Assembly (NCBI RefSeq): GCF_021890735.1
Contig: NZ_JAKKUR010000006.1
Span: forward strand, 1 to 64,000
DNA: 64,000 bases
Reading direction: 5' to 3'
Origin: Thermanaeromonas sp.
GTDB taxonomy: Bacteria > Bacillota > DSM-521 > Neomoorellales > Neomoorellaceae
Position 1 is the stretch's first letter. The number at the start of each line of letters is the position of its first letter. The position numbers and the translations under genes are program-made. A model generated the notes under the pieces. The model was not told the origin of the DNA. It was given only the letters and a program-made list of their open reading frames with translations, and ran no database searches. Positions 25,254 through 37,083 of this stretch are shown piece by piece.

Positions 25254-25307
25254 TTTCCCCTGCTCCCCGAGGGGTCTCCCTTATACTTCCTCGGGGAGCA
25301 GGGGAAA
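25254..25307. terminator. Perfect 19-bp inverted repeat downstream of porB
   Basis: TTTCCCCTGCTCCCCGAGG and its exact complement surround a 16-nt loop. On the minus strand it would follow porB by about 18 nt and could end the por transcript or stabilise its 3' end, but no T-run follows in that direction. On the plus strand TTTTT comes 4 nt after the stem. Confidence 0.6.
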
Positions 25308-25325
25308 GGGATTTTTCTTGTACCC

Positions 25326-26276
25326 TTACAGGTCCTCGCTCATTTTAGCCAGCCGCTGGAGGTGTTCCCAGCGCCGGTCCACTTCGGCTTGGAACTCCTC
25401 AATGAGGTATTCGTTGCCTTTCTGGAAGAAGTGGGCGAAGCGTCCCTGGGGCTTAAGATATTCCGTTACGGGTATCTTGTTCCTGGGCACATAGTTTATA
25501 ACCCACTTCCGCCCCCTATCTTCTACTTCGTACAGGGGGTAGAAGCAGCACTCGGTACCGAGCCGCGCGATCTCCACGGTCTTATCCTCCGGGAAGCGCC
25601 AGCCGCGAGGGCAGGGAGCCTGTACGTTAATGAAGGAGGGCCCGTCGTAGTTTAAGGCCTTCTCCACTTTACGCATGAGGTCCCGCCAGTTATGCAGGGA
25701 AGCGTTGGCCACATAGGCTCCGTGGGCTGCGGCAATCCAGGCCAGGTCTTTCCTGTGCTGCTGCTTACCCTTCTGGGCATCGCCCACATGGCTCGTAGTA
25801 GTCCAAGCCCCATAGGGTGTTGCTCCTGAACGCTGGATACCCGTATTCATGTAGGCTCCGTTATCATAACAGACGTATAGGACCCGGTGGCCGCGCTCGA
25901 GCATGCCCGATAGGGCCTGGAACCCGATATCGTAGGTTCCTCCGTCACCGCCGATAGCTATAACGCTAAACTTCTTGTTCTCATCCAGCTTCCCCCGGCG
26001 GCGGAGCGCGGTAATGGCCGCATCGATACCGGACGCTACGGCAGCAGCATTTTCAAAGGCGTTATGGTAGTACGGTACCTTCCAGGCGGTGTAGGGGAAA
26101 ACCGCCGAGGAAATCTCCAAGCAGCAAGTAGGGTTCACTACTATCGGAGCGTGGGGAGCGGCCAGCAGTACCTGTTTGACTACAATGGGTGCGGGGCAAC
26201 CCGCGCACAAGCGGTGACCTCCGGTGAAGAGGATTTCCCTCTGGCTAAGCTCCTTAAGGCTTGCCATTATTGCCAC
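25326..26276 (-). CDS. porB: 2-oxoacid (pyruvate):ferredoxin oxidoreductase beta subunit
   Basis: A 316-residue TPP-binding subunit. Cluster cysteines appear early (LCAGCPAPIVVKQVL, then NPTCCLE), the TPP/Mg motif is AIGGDGGTYDIGFQALSGML (about 125-144) and YDNGAYMNTGIQRSGATPYG follows. Together with PorA, PorC and PorD it makes a four-subunit enzyme converting pyruvate and CoA to acetyl-CoA, CO2 and reduced ferredoxin, or the reverse. It overlaps porA by 10 nt. Substrate preference (pyruvate versus another 2-oxoacid) is inferred from family. Confidence 0.92.
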   Translation of the reverse strand: MAIMASLKELSQREILFTGGHRLCAGCPAPIVVKQVLLAAPHAPIVVNPTCCLEISSAVFPYTAWKVPYYHNAFENAAAVASGIDAAITALRRRGKLDENKKFSVIAIGGDGGTYDIGFQALSGMLERGHRVLYVCYDNGAYMNTGIQRSGATPYGAWTTTSHVGDAQKGKQQHRKDLAWIAAAHGAYVANASLHNWRDLMRKVEKALNYDGPSFINVQAPCPRGWRFPEDKTVEIARLGTECCFYPLYEVEDRGRKWVINYVPRNKIPVTEYLKPQGRFAHFFQKGNEYLIEEFQAEVDRRWEHLQRLAKMSEDL

Positions 26277-27454
26277 CCCCTTAGATCGAGGTAGTTGAGG
26301 ATGCGGTCCACCTTGCCGGATGCGGCAATCTTTTGCAGATGTTCGTATACTCTGCGGATGCTCTTCGCCGGTACGTCGCGCCCGCCGAGGCCAGCCACAT
26401 AGCTTATAAGGTTTACATGCACGCCTTTATGGTACAGGGCGCCTAATACATCGCTAAACACGGCGGGTCCGGGAGCACCAGGCGAAAGGGCCTTCTCCAT
26501 CACGGCAGCCGCCTTGACTCCTTTCAGAGCTTCGGCTACTTCGTCAATGGGGAAGGGACGGTAGCAGCGGATCTTTAAAACCCCGGCTTTTATACCCTGC
26601 TGCCGGAGGTCGTCGGCCACTACCCGGGCAGTGCCTACCATGGAGCCAAGAGTCACAATGGCGATCTCGGCATCGTCCATACGGTAGGCTTCGATGATGC
26701 CGTAGCTGCGGCCGAACTTTTCCCCGAACTCCTTATCCACCTTCGCGATGACCGGCTTGGATTGTTCTAAGGCATAAGCCTGGGCATACTTGTGCTCGAA
26801 GAAGTACTCCGGCAGGGTAAGGTTGCCCATAGAAATGGGGTTTTCCGTATCGAGAAGGTTGATCACCGGCCGGAATTCACCCACGAAGTCCTTGACTTCC
26901 TGGTCATCCAGCACGTTAATGGGCTCCACATTGTGGCTCACTACAAAGCCGTCCAGGCACACCATCACGGGCAGCATGACCGAACGGTCCTCGGCGATGC
27001 GGACGGCCTGGATAACGGTATCGTAAACCTCCTGGGCGCCTTCGCAATACAACTGGATCCATCCGGCATCCCGGGAGCCCAGGCTGTCGCTCTGGTCATT
27101 ATGGATGTTGATGGGAGCAGACAGGGTACGGTTTACGTTTATGAGCACGATGGGGAGCCGGTTTCCGGCCGCGATGTAAAGCATCTCGTGCATCAGGGCT
27201 AAACCCTGGGAAGAGGTACAGGTAATGGTGCGCGCTCCTGCAGCGGACGAACCGCAGCAAGCGCTCATGGCACTGTGCTCGCTTTCTACCGTAACTAATT
27301 CCGTATGCACAGAACCCTCAGCCACAAACTCGGCAAAGCGTTCTACGATCTCTGTCTGCGGTGTAATGGGATAGGCCGCCACCACATCAGGATCGATCTG
27401 GCGCATGGCCTCGGCCGCCGCGCCATCACCGGTCAACCCGATGGTTTTCCTCAT
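26267..27454 (-). CDS. porA: 2-oxoacid (pyruvate):ferredoxin oxidoreductase alpha subunit
   Basis: A 395-residue PorA subunit. The N-terminal pyrimidine-binding domain has VVAAYPITPQTEIVERFAEF and VESEHSAMSACCGSSAAGAR, and TSSQGLALMHEMLYIAAG follows. The C-terminal domain II carries IAIVTLGSMVGTARVVADDL and LKIRCYRPFPIDEVAEAL. A methionine- and cysteine-rich CCGSSAAG segment is typical of archaeal-type PorA. It lies between porD (18-nt gap) and porB (overlap). Confidence 0.94.
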   Translation of the reverse strand: MRKTIGLTGDGAAAEAMRQIDPDVVAAYPITPQTEIVERFAEFVAEGSVHTELVTVESEHSAMSACCGSSAAGARTITCTSSQGLALMHEMLYIAAGNRLPIVLINVNRTLSAPINIHNDQSDSLGSRDAGWIQLYCEGAQEVYDTVIQAVRIAEDRSVMLPVMVCLDGFVVSHNVEPINVLDDQEVKDFVGEFRPVINLLDTENPISMGNLTLPEYFFEHKYAQAYALEQSKPVIAKVDKEFGEKFGRSYGIIEAYRMDDAEIAIVTLGSMVGTARVVADDLRQQGIKAGVLKIRCYRPFPIDEVAEALKGVKAAAVMEKALSPGAPGPAVFSDVLGALYHKGVHVNLISYVAGLGGRDVPAKSIRRVYEHLQKIAASGKVDRILNYLDLRGWQ

Positions 27455-27472
27455 ACTCCTTCCCCCTCCCTT

Positions 27473-27799
27473 TTAATACTCGCCGCCCGGGGCCATGGTC
27501 ATGGCCTTCTCCCGCGGGCATTCGTTGGCACATATACCGCAACCTTTACACAGGTTGGTGTCAATCCCTACAACTTTTCCGTTCTCCACCTTAATGGCGG
27601 TCTCGGGACAGTACATCCAGCATATCATGCAATGAGAGCATTCTTCAGCGTTCCATATAGGCCGCTTGGTCCGCCAGCTACCGGTGTGGTAATCCGTAGA
27701 ACCTTCCGCAACCAAGGTTCCTCCCAAGGGAATCTCGTACCAGGCAGGGAAGGATTTTTTGTCTAATTTGCGGATGGCATCGTTTATCTGGACGGTCAT
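27473..27799 (-). CDS. porD: Pyruvate:ferredoxin oxidoreductase delta (ferredoxin) subunit
   Basis: A 108-residue ferredoxin-type subunit with two 4Fe-4S motifs, CSHCMICWMYCPE (about 56-68) and CKGCGICANECPRE (about 85-98). It carries electrons from the TPP site to free ferredoxin. Its start overlaps the end of porC by 4 nt. Confidence 0.93.
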   Translation of the reverse strand: MTVQINDAIRKLDKKSFPAWYEIPLGGTLVAEGSTDYHTGSWRTKRPIWNAEECSHCMICWMYCPETAIKVENGKVVGIDTNLCKGCGICANECPREKAMTMAPGGEY

Positions 27800-28371
27800 A
27801 CTCCTTGCACCTCCTCATAGGCCCTCCGCACAGCCTTAAGGTTCTTCTCGACTATTTCCGGCTTAAACCGGTGGCTAAATTGCTCCTCAAACTCGGCCAG
27901 GACGTTATCCAAGGAGATAATCCCTAAAACTCTGGCCAGGGCCCCTACCATCGGGGTATTGGGAATGGGCCGCCCTATCTCCTCGGTGGAAATCTTATAT
28001 GCGTCCAGAGTATAGACCTTAAACTTCCCGTCAATATTCAGCTCTTTGGCCAGTTCTTCCGGCGTACCGGGGTAGTTGGCAATTATGCTTCCGCCTTCCT
28101 TCAGGTTGGCGGTGACGTTCACCGACTTAAGAAGGGTGGGATCCAGCACTACCACCACATCCGGCTCTTCGATCGCGCAGCGCAGGTTTATAGGGGCATC
28201 GCTTATACGGGTGTAGGCTACAATGGGCGCCCCCATCCTCTCAGTTCCGAACTGGGGAAAGGCTTGGAAATAAAGGTTCTGCCGGATGGCTGAGGCAGCC
28301 AGGTAACGGGAGGCTATAACCGCCCCCTGCCCGCCGCGGGCATGCCAGCGTATTTCTACCATCTTAGGCAT
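27796..28371 (-). CDS. porC: Pyruvate:ferredoxin oxidoreductase gamma subunit
   Basis: A 191-residue PorC subunit with the signature EIRWHARGGQGAVIASRYLA near the N-terminus, GTERMGAPIVAYTRISD and PTLLKSVNVTANLKEGG. ATG at 28371 is chosen because homologues begin just before EIRWHARGGQG; the frame is open 14 codons further upstream. First gene of porCDAB. A strong AGGAGGTGGTG sequence about 85 nt upstream precedes a short frame that overlaps this start. Confidence 0.93.
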   Translation of the reverse strand: MPKMVEIRWHARGGQGAVIASRYLAASAIRQNLYFQAFPQFGTERMGAPIVAYTRISDAPINLRCAIEEPDVVVVLDPTLLKSVNVTANLKEGGSIIANYPGTPEELAKELNIDGKFKVYTLDAYKISTEEIGRPIPNTPMVGALARVLGIISLDNVLAEFEEQFSHRFKPEIVEKNLKAVRRAYEEVQGV

Positions 28372-28541
28372 AGGAATTTTATCCCCCTCTCTATCTTTGT
28401 GTAGTAAATGCACATTATTTCACAAGTCTTCAGAACTGCCAAACGCTGCCCCACCACCTCCTATTTATGCTGTTTAAGTTAAATTTTATTGCAAGTTAAT
28501 TAAAGTGAATTAAACTAGGCTATACGATTACCAGGCAGCGG

Positions 28542-29471
28542 CTACTCCGCCCGCCCGCTCTCCAAGACATCGCCCACCTTCAGGCCCTGCTCCTTGGCCC
28601 AGTCGGCCGCAGGTACTTTGCCCCCGCCGGTATACTGCACGCGCTTGGCAAGTATAGCCCCGTCACCTGTAGCCACCGTAAAGCCGTCATCGCTTAAAGC
28701 GAGAACTTCACCGGGAGTCCCCTTCCCGGAAGTGGGCCTCGCTTCCCAGATTTTCAATTTCTCCCCGCGAAATACGCACCACGCACCCGGTGTGGGATCA
28801 GAGCCCCTAATGAGGTTATAAATAACCTGGGTAGGTTTAGTCCAGTCTATCCCTACGTCCTTTTCTTTTATCACGGGCTGGAAGGTGGCCTGGCTTTCGT
28901 CCTGAGGCACGGGTTTCGCTTTCCCCTCACGAATCAGCCGTACCGCCTCGGCTACCATTTTAACGCCCAGGGGATAAATCTTGCCGAAGTAGAGGGTTTT
29001 TACGCTGTCGTCGGGATCGATGGGAACCTTCTCCTGAAGGATTATAGGGCCAGAATCTACGCCTTCGTCGATCTGGTGGATGGTAATGCCGGTCTCTGTC
29101 TCACCGTTGATGATGGCCCAGTTCATAGCGCTTCCGCCGCGGTATTTGGGAAGCAAGGAAGGATGGAAGTTTATACCGCCGTAGGTGGCCAAGTCTATCA
29201 TGGCCTTGGGAACGAACTGTGTAACATAGGCTAGGACGAGGAGGTCAGGTTTTAGCGAGGCTACCCAATCGATAACGGCCTGGTCCTTAAGCTTGGGAGG
29301 CTGGAGCAGCGGCAAGCCCAGCTCCAAAGCCAGCTCCTTTACCGGGTTAGGAGCCTTTTGTCCGGGTTGCTCAGGGATTGTTAATACTCCGACAATTTTT
29401 TCACCTTGGTCAACCAATGCTTTTAGGCAGTCACGCCCGAACGGGGCCTGCCCTAGGAAGACGATGCGCAC
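28542..29471 (-). CDS. Formyltransferase-family protein resembling the 10-formyl-THF dehydrogenase hydrolase domain
   Basis: A 309-residue protein of the formyltransferase fold. The N-terminal part has MRIVFLGQAPFGRDCLKAL and VGVLTIPEQPGQK. The active-site set is GINFHPSLLPKYRGGSAMNW (N, H) with D in TIHQIDEGVDSGPIILQ. After about 200 comes a C-terminal OB-like domain. The wording IP(E/D) at strand 2, GASAINW-like RGGSAMNW and GSDPTPGAW resembles the N-terminal hydrolase domain of eukaryotic ALDH1L1 more than a standard methionyl-tRNA formyltransferase. Role, 10-formyl-THF hydrolysis or formyl transfer, is undecided. GTG start; own promoter; divergent from nifJ. Confidence 0.8.
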   Translation of the reverse strand: MRIVFLGQAPFGRDCLKALVDQGEKIVGVLTIPEQPGQKAPNPVKELALELGLPLLQPPKLKDQAVIDWVASLKPDLLVLAYVTQFVPKAMIDLATYGGINFHPSLLPKYRGGSAMNWAIINGETETGITIHQIDEGVDSGPIILQEKVPIDPDDSVKTLYFGKIYPLGVKMVAEAVRLIREGKAKPVPQDESQATFQPVIKEKDVGIDWTKPTQVIYNLIRGSDPTPGAWCVFRGEKLKIWEARPTSGKGTPGEVLALSDDGFTVATGDGAILAKRVQYTGGGKVPAADWAKEQGLKVGDVLESGRAE

Positions 29472-29510
29472 TTCGTCCCCTCCCCCGATTTCAAGCTCAA
29501 CTCGTATATG

Positions 29511-29539
29511 AGTATACCATCAGGCCAGAAGTCTGTCAA
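29511..29539 (-). promoter_or_regulatory. Promoter of the formyltransferase-like gene
   Basis: TTGACA, 17 nt, TATACT on the minus strand, ending 40 nt before the GTG start. It is a near-consensus SigA-type promoter. Confidence 0.85.
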
Positions 29540-29590
29540 CAATTTTTAGGTGTGCTCATCAGAAGGTCAGACCATCGAGCAATCTGACTT

Positions 29591-29607
29591 TTGTATAATG
29601 TATACAA
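29591..29607. promoter_or_regulatory. Palindromic operator-like site upstream of nifJ
   Basis: TTGTATA-ATG-TATACAA, a perfect 7-bp inverted repeat with a 3-nt spacer, placed 4 nt before the nifJ -35 element. The symmetry and position suggest a dimeric regulator site; I cannot name the regulator. Confidence 0.6.
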
Positions 29608-29611
29608 ATAA

Positions 29612-29640
29612 TTGACGAATAGCGTGTATAGTGATAAAGT
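29612..29640 (+). promoter_or_regulatory. Putative nifJ promoter
   Basis: TTGACG, 17 nt, TAAAGT on the plus strand, about 60 nt before the nifJ ATG. The leader contains the GGGGAGG ribosome-binding site. Confidence 0.65.
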
Positions 29641-29673
29641 ATTTAGGGATTTAGGTTGAGATTCGAAGATTAA

Positions 29674-33255
<3,582 letters not shown>

Positions 33256-33280
33256 AGCTATAATAGCAAGAATTAACAGT

Positions 33281-33317
33281 GAGGCGGCGGAAATTTCCGC
33301 CGCCTCCTTTTTATTTT
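33281..33317 (+). terminator. Rho-independent terminator of nifJ
   Basis: GAGGCGGCGGAAA and TTTCCGCCGCCTC form a perfect 13-bp stem followed by CTTTTTATTTT, 25 nt after the stop codon. Confidence 0.93.
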
Positions 33318-33456
33318 AACTGACCCGATCGAGGGTCCTCCACAGCCGCCCACTCTCTCCCCGTTTCTACTCCGCTTTTTGGACGATTAAAAGCCAGAAA
33401 CCTGCTATTTCTAAGCCCTCACTACAAACCTATAGCGGCCTTAAAGTTATATGCTG

Positions 33457-34905
33457 TTACCGGAAAAAGATAAGGGTATTTAAGATGAACAGCGGTATCA
33501 GGATGGCCAGGGACCATCCCATGTAACCGAAAAAGCTCGGCATGCGGATATTATTTTCTTCGGCAATGGAGCGGACCATGAAGTTGGGAGCATTACCGAT
33601 GTAGGTGTTGGCCCCCATAAAAACGGCCCCACAGGATATGGCCAAAAGCATCTTGGGATCCACTACCCCTAGGCTTGTCGGGACACCGGTGGTAGCACCC
33701 AGGCTTGCAGCCGTAGTTAGGAACACCAAATATGTGGGTGCGTTATCCAGGAAGCTGGACAAAAGCCCCGTAGCCCAGAAGAAGTGGGCGGGTTTGGTGA
33801 GCCCCAGCTCTGCCCCCCGGGCATGCAGGATGGCCAAAGCGGGTATCATGGTCATAAATATCCCTGCAAAAAGGGTGGCCACTTCCTTTATGGGCCCCCA
33901 GCTAAAGCGGTTATCCCGGCGGATAACTTGAGGCGTGGTCTTAAGGGAAAGATAAGCCGCCAAAAGAATAGCGAGGTCCCTGATAAGATTGACGTAAGGG
34001 AGCACTACGGTTTCCTCTCCTATTTTAAGCAAAGCCAGGCCGTAAAGCTCTCCTGTCTTTTGATCGGCAAAAGCCGGGTGCTTGGCCAGAAGGCCGCTTA
34101 GAATGACAGACCCCACAATGATACCCAAATAGATGAAATTTTGTAGGCCCTCCAGCCGGAGGGATGTATTCTTATCTGGGGTTCCTGCTGGGATATTTTC
34201 TTTACGGTAGTAATAGGTATCGAGAAGGTAGTACAGGGTTAGAAGGATAACGACGTTAAGGCCCATGGGTAAAATAAGCCTCATGGTCCAAAAGAAAGGG
34301 ACACCCCTCAAAAAGCCCAAGAACAACGGCGGATCACCCACGGGGGTAAGGCTTCCGCCGATATTGGAAACGAGGAAAATAAAGAAAATAATAATATGGG
34401 CCTTATACCGGCGCCACTCGTTGGCGCGGATGACCGGCCTTATAAGGAGCATGGAAGCCCCGGTTGTCCCGACCCAGCTAGCTAAAAGGGTCCCTATAAG
34501 TAGGAGCACCGTATTAACCTTGGGTGTACCCCTTAAGGTGCCCCGTAAAATAAGACCACCGGATACCACAAACAGCCCGAAAAGAAGGATGATAAAGGGC
34601 AAGTAGTCGAGGAGATACACCTCTAAAGCATTAAGAAAAGCAGTCTCCGGCCCGAAGGCGACTAAGAAGGGTATGAAAAACACCAGCGCCCAAAAAGCGC
34701 TCACCTTCCCCATATTATGTTCCCACCAGTGGGCGTTAACCAAAGGACAAATGGCTATGGAAAGAAGCATTCCCACGAAGGGAAGCACGCTCCAGAGGGG
34801 AAGAGAATGACCTAACTCCGCTGCCCCTGAGGCCCATGCTGTTTTCTCTCCCCCAAAAAAGGCTAAAATGAATGCTCCTATAAGTACAGCTACCCGGCGA
34901 TGCAC
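33457..34905 (-). CDS. Ion transporter superfamily membrane protein (NhaD/ArsB/CitM type)
   Basis: 482 residues, almost entirely hydrophobic, with about 12 predicted membrane segments. An N-terminal signal-like segment (VAVLIGAFILAFF) is followed by LPFVGMLLSIAICPLVNAHWWE. Family-like re-entrant motifs are TTGASMLLIRPVIRAN, SNIGGSLTPVGDPPLFLGFLRG and, in the second half, SSFLDNAPTYLVFLTTAASL and GANTYIGNAPNFMVRSIAEE. These paired GDPP and DNAPT/GNAPN loops mark the NhaD/ArsB-like superfamily; annotated relatives are called sodium:proton antiporters or citrate-type transporters. The substrate cannot be read from sequence. It is isolated, with convergent nifJ on its left. Confidence 0.82.
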   Translation of the reverse strand: MHRRVAVLIGAFILAFFGGEKTAWASGAAELGHSLPLWSVLPFVGMLLSIAICPLVNAHWWEHNMGKVSAFWALVFFIPFLVAFGPETAFLNALEVYLLDYLPFIILLFGLFVVSGGLILRGTLRGTPKVNTVLLLIGTLLASWVGTTGASMLLIRPVIRANEWRRYKAHIIIFFIFLVSNIGGSLTPVGDPPLFLGFLRGVPFFWTMRLILPMGLNVVILLTLYYLLDTYYYRKENIPAGTPDKNTSLRLEGLQNFIYLGIIVGSVILSGLLAKHPAFADQKTGELYGLALLKIGEETVVLPYVNLIRDLAILLAAYLSLKTTPQVIRRDNRFSWGPIKEVATLFAGIFMTMIPALAILHARGAELGLTKPAHFFWATGLLSSFLDNAPTYLVFLTTAASLGATTGVPTSLGVVDPKMLLAISCGAVFMGANTYIGNAPNFMVRSIAEENNIRMPSFFGYMGWSLAILIPLFILNTLIFFR

Positions 34906-35094
34906 GTAAATTTTCCCCTCCTTAAAGCTTCTTGAAAACCCTTCTTCCTCGGGCTACGGACTGCCGACATATACCTTAGGAAACGGTGCCCTCCTCTTCT
35001 CTAAACTCTGTTCCTAGTTGCACATTTAAATTAACTTCTTTATAATCCCGAAAAATCCTTCCTTACTGCCTAAAGTTTTAACTATTTTCTAGGC

Positions 35095-36414
35095 TTACAC
35101 ATCCTTTACTAGGGCATCGTATAAGGCGGCAAAAAACTCGGCTCCGTTCTGGACCACCTTTTCGTCCAGGTCAAAGGTAGAACTATGGTGCCCCCCGTAA
35201 ACCGGGGTGCCGAAAAGCACGTATAAGGCCTTGCCACCTCTTTCCTGGACGCGCTTCATCATGACTGTAAAGTCTTCGGAGGCGTTAAAAGGGCTCTCCT
35301 CAACGATCTCCTCGACCGACGGCAAAGTCCGGGCCACCTCGGTAGCCAGCCTCACCATATCAGGAGAATTTCTGGCGCATACAGCTGTGCCGGCAGGTTT
35401 GACTTCCAGGGCAAGATCATGCATTCTAGCCGCACCCTCCAATATTTGACGGACCCTTTGGACCATATACTCATTTATCTCATCACTTACACCCCGGGTT
35501 TCTACGCGGAGGTAGGCCCTGGCGGGAATTACGTTCCAGGCGATGCCGGACTGCAGGATACCGACGTTGATCCGTGAGGCCCCCAGCCCGTGCCTGGCGA
35601 TGGCATAAAGGTTGGTAACAGCGGTACAGGCCCCCAGCATAGCGTTCCTGCCCTCATCAGGGCGTAGAGCAGCATGGGCCGGCCGCCCCGTGTATATCAC
35701 TTCAAAACGGGAGAGGGCCATAAAGCTGTGCACATTCAACGCTATCTGCCCTATCTTCTTTAAGTTAATCCCGACGTGGCACCCTAGAAGGTAGTCCACA
35801 TCATCCACCACACCCCTCTCCACCATGGCGACCGCCCCACCTAGGGTCTCCTCGGCGGGCTGAAAAAGAAACTTTACGGTACCCCTGATTTTATCCCTGT
35901 TTTCGGCAAAATACAGGGCCAGCAGGAGGCCTATAGCCGTATGCGCATCATGCCCGCACATATGGGCATAACCCGGATTTCGAGAGGCAAATCCTTCCCG
36001 GGCTGGCCGGTGAAAATCTTCACTTGCCTCCGTAACCTCATTGGCATCAATATCAAAGCGAAAACCGACAACAGGTCCCGGCTGGGCGCCCCGCAGTATT
36101 CCCACTACCCCGGTCAACCCGCCTTTAGCCGGTGCCAAAAACTTTTCTTTAACCCCGGCCTTAAGGGCCCGCTCATATTCCGCTGCGAGTTTTTCAGGAG
36201 GCGGCAGCAGCAACCTCTCCCCCGGGGTGATAATGTCCCGACCCAGGAGAACCTCGTAGCCCCACTCCGACAATTTCTCTGCCACCAGCCCGGTAGCATA
36301 AAACTCCAGCCAAGAGGGTTGCGGAAAGCGATGCAGGGCGCGCCGCCACTCCACAGCCTCGGGATAATGATAAGCGATTGCCTCTTCCGGTCTATGAACT
36401 GTGCAAGGCTTCAT
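35095..36414 (-). CDS. M20 family amidohydrolase (AbgA-like)
   Basis: A 439-residue metal-dependent amidohydrolase of peptidase family M20. Metal-binding and catalytic positions visible are VGFRFDIDANEVTEAS (aspartate), AHMCGHDAHTAIGLLLA (about 152-168), QPAEETLGGAVAMVERG (catalytic glutamate), CHVGINLKK and the C-terminal GGHHSSTFDLDE histidine. The length and the FDIDANEV and SEDFHRPA wording resemble p-aminobenzoyl-glutamate hydrolase subunit AbgA more than N-acyl-amino-acid deacylases. No abgB or transporter partner is adjacent, so the substrate remains open. Confidence 0.85.
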   Translation of the reverse strand: MKPCTVHRPEEAIAYHYPEAVEWRRALHRFPQPSWLEFYATGLVAEKLSEWGYEVLLGRDIITPGERLLLPPPEKLAAEYERALKAGVKEKFLAPAKGGLTGVVGILRGAQPGPVVGFRFDIDANEVTEASEDFHRPAREGFASRNPGYAHMCGHDAHTAIGLLLALYFAENRDKIRGTVKFLFQPAEETLGGAVAMVERGVVDDVDYLLGCHVGINLKKIGQIALNVHSFMALSRFEVIYTGRPAHAALRPDEGRNAMLGACTAVTNLYAIARHGLGASRINVGILQSGIAWNVIPARAYLRVETRGVSDEINEYMVQRVRQILEGAARMHDLALEVKPAGTAVCARNSPDMVRLATEVARTLPSVEEIVEESPFNASEDFTVMMKRVQERGGKALYVLFGTPVYGGHHSSTFDLDEKVVQNGAEFFAALYDALVKDV

Positions 36415-36529
36415 GGTAATCTCCCTTCCGCCGAAGGCGAATTGTGCATAAGTGCTTGTCCGCTAGTCAACTTATGTGACACCACGGGTCGGCTTGGGGC
36501 GGAGAAGCCTGCGGAAAACCTTATGCATT

Positions 36530-36799
36530 TTAAAGTACAAGGCGGAAAAAGATGAGAAGCAAAAGCCCCGGAATGCCTAAGAAGCCGGCTATAAGAACCG
36601 TCAACCAGTTTAAAGGGATGGTAAAGCTAAAATAGCTCCCCATGAAATTAAAAACCCATAACAGAAGGAGCCCTAAAAAGGAATTTACCGCAATTTTAAA
36701 GGCCAGCCTTAAAGGCTTAAGAAGAAGCCCCCCCACAAGGTAAAGAAGAAAGCCCAGAAACAGCAGGGCCAGAATAAGCTGAAGTGTGTCGGCGGCCAT
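36530..36799 (-). CDS. bofA: BofA-like inhibitor of pro-SigmaK processing
   Basis: An 89-residue membrane protein with hydrophobic segments (LQLILALLFLGFLLYLVGGL, and a middle and a C-terminal pair). The central FKIAVNSFLGLLLLWVFN and the tail IPLNWLTVLIAGFLGIPG match BofA, which restrains the SpoIVFB protease that matures SigK. It ends the dnaX-ebfC-recR-yaaL-bofA series, the conserved Firmicute order. Confidence 0.92.
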   Translation of the reverse strand: MAADTLQLILALLFLGFLLYLVGGLLLKPLRLAFKIAVNSFLGLLLLWVFNFMGSYFSFTIPLNWLTVLIAGFLGIPGLLLLIFFRLVL

Positions 36800-36802
36800 C
36801 CC

Positions 36803-37027
36803 TTAGCCACTCCTTGCCCATTTCTGTTGCAGTTTCTTCCATAGATACATATACTTGCGCTCCGCCGCCTGAAGGCGATAGATGACTTGGTCTACCAGGT
36901 CCGGATCGCTAACTTCAGCAAAAAGGCTCTGGGCAGCTTCCCATTCTTCCTGAGCCTCCTTCAGAGCGGCGACCAGGGCTTCTACTTCTGGCTGCCGGGC
37001 CTTAAGGGGCGCAGGCATAAAAGCCAC
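36803..37027 (-). CDS. yaaL: YaaL family (DUF2508) small protein
   Basis: A 74-residue, largely helical protein (VEALVAALKEAQEEWEAAQS; DLVDQVIYRLQAAERKYMYL). Composition and position between recR and bofA identify it as YaaL/DUF2508, of unknown function. It is 3 nt from bofA and 56 nt after recR. Confidence 0.85.
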   Translation of the reverse strand: MAFMPAPLKARQPEVEALVAALKEAQEEWEAAQSLFAEVSDPDLVDQVIYRLQAAERKYMYLWKKLQQKWARSG

Positions 37028-37083
37028 CTCCCTGGTATGTCTCTGGAAATAGCTTATGCAGGAGGTGGCCGATTCTTGCCTTT

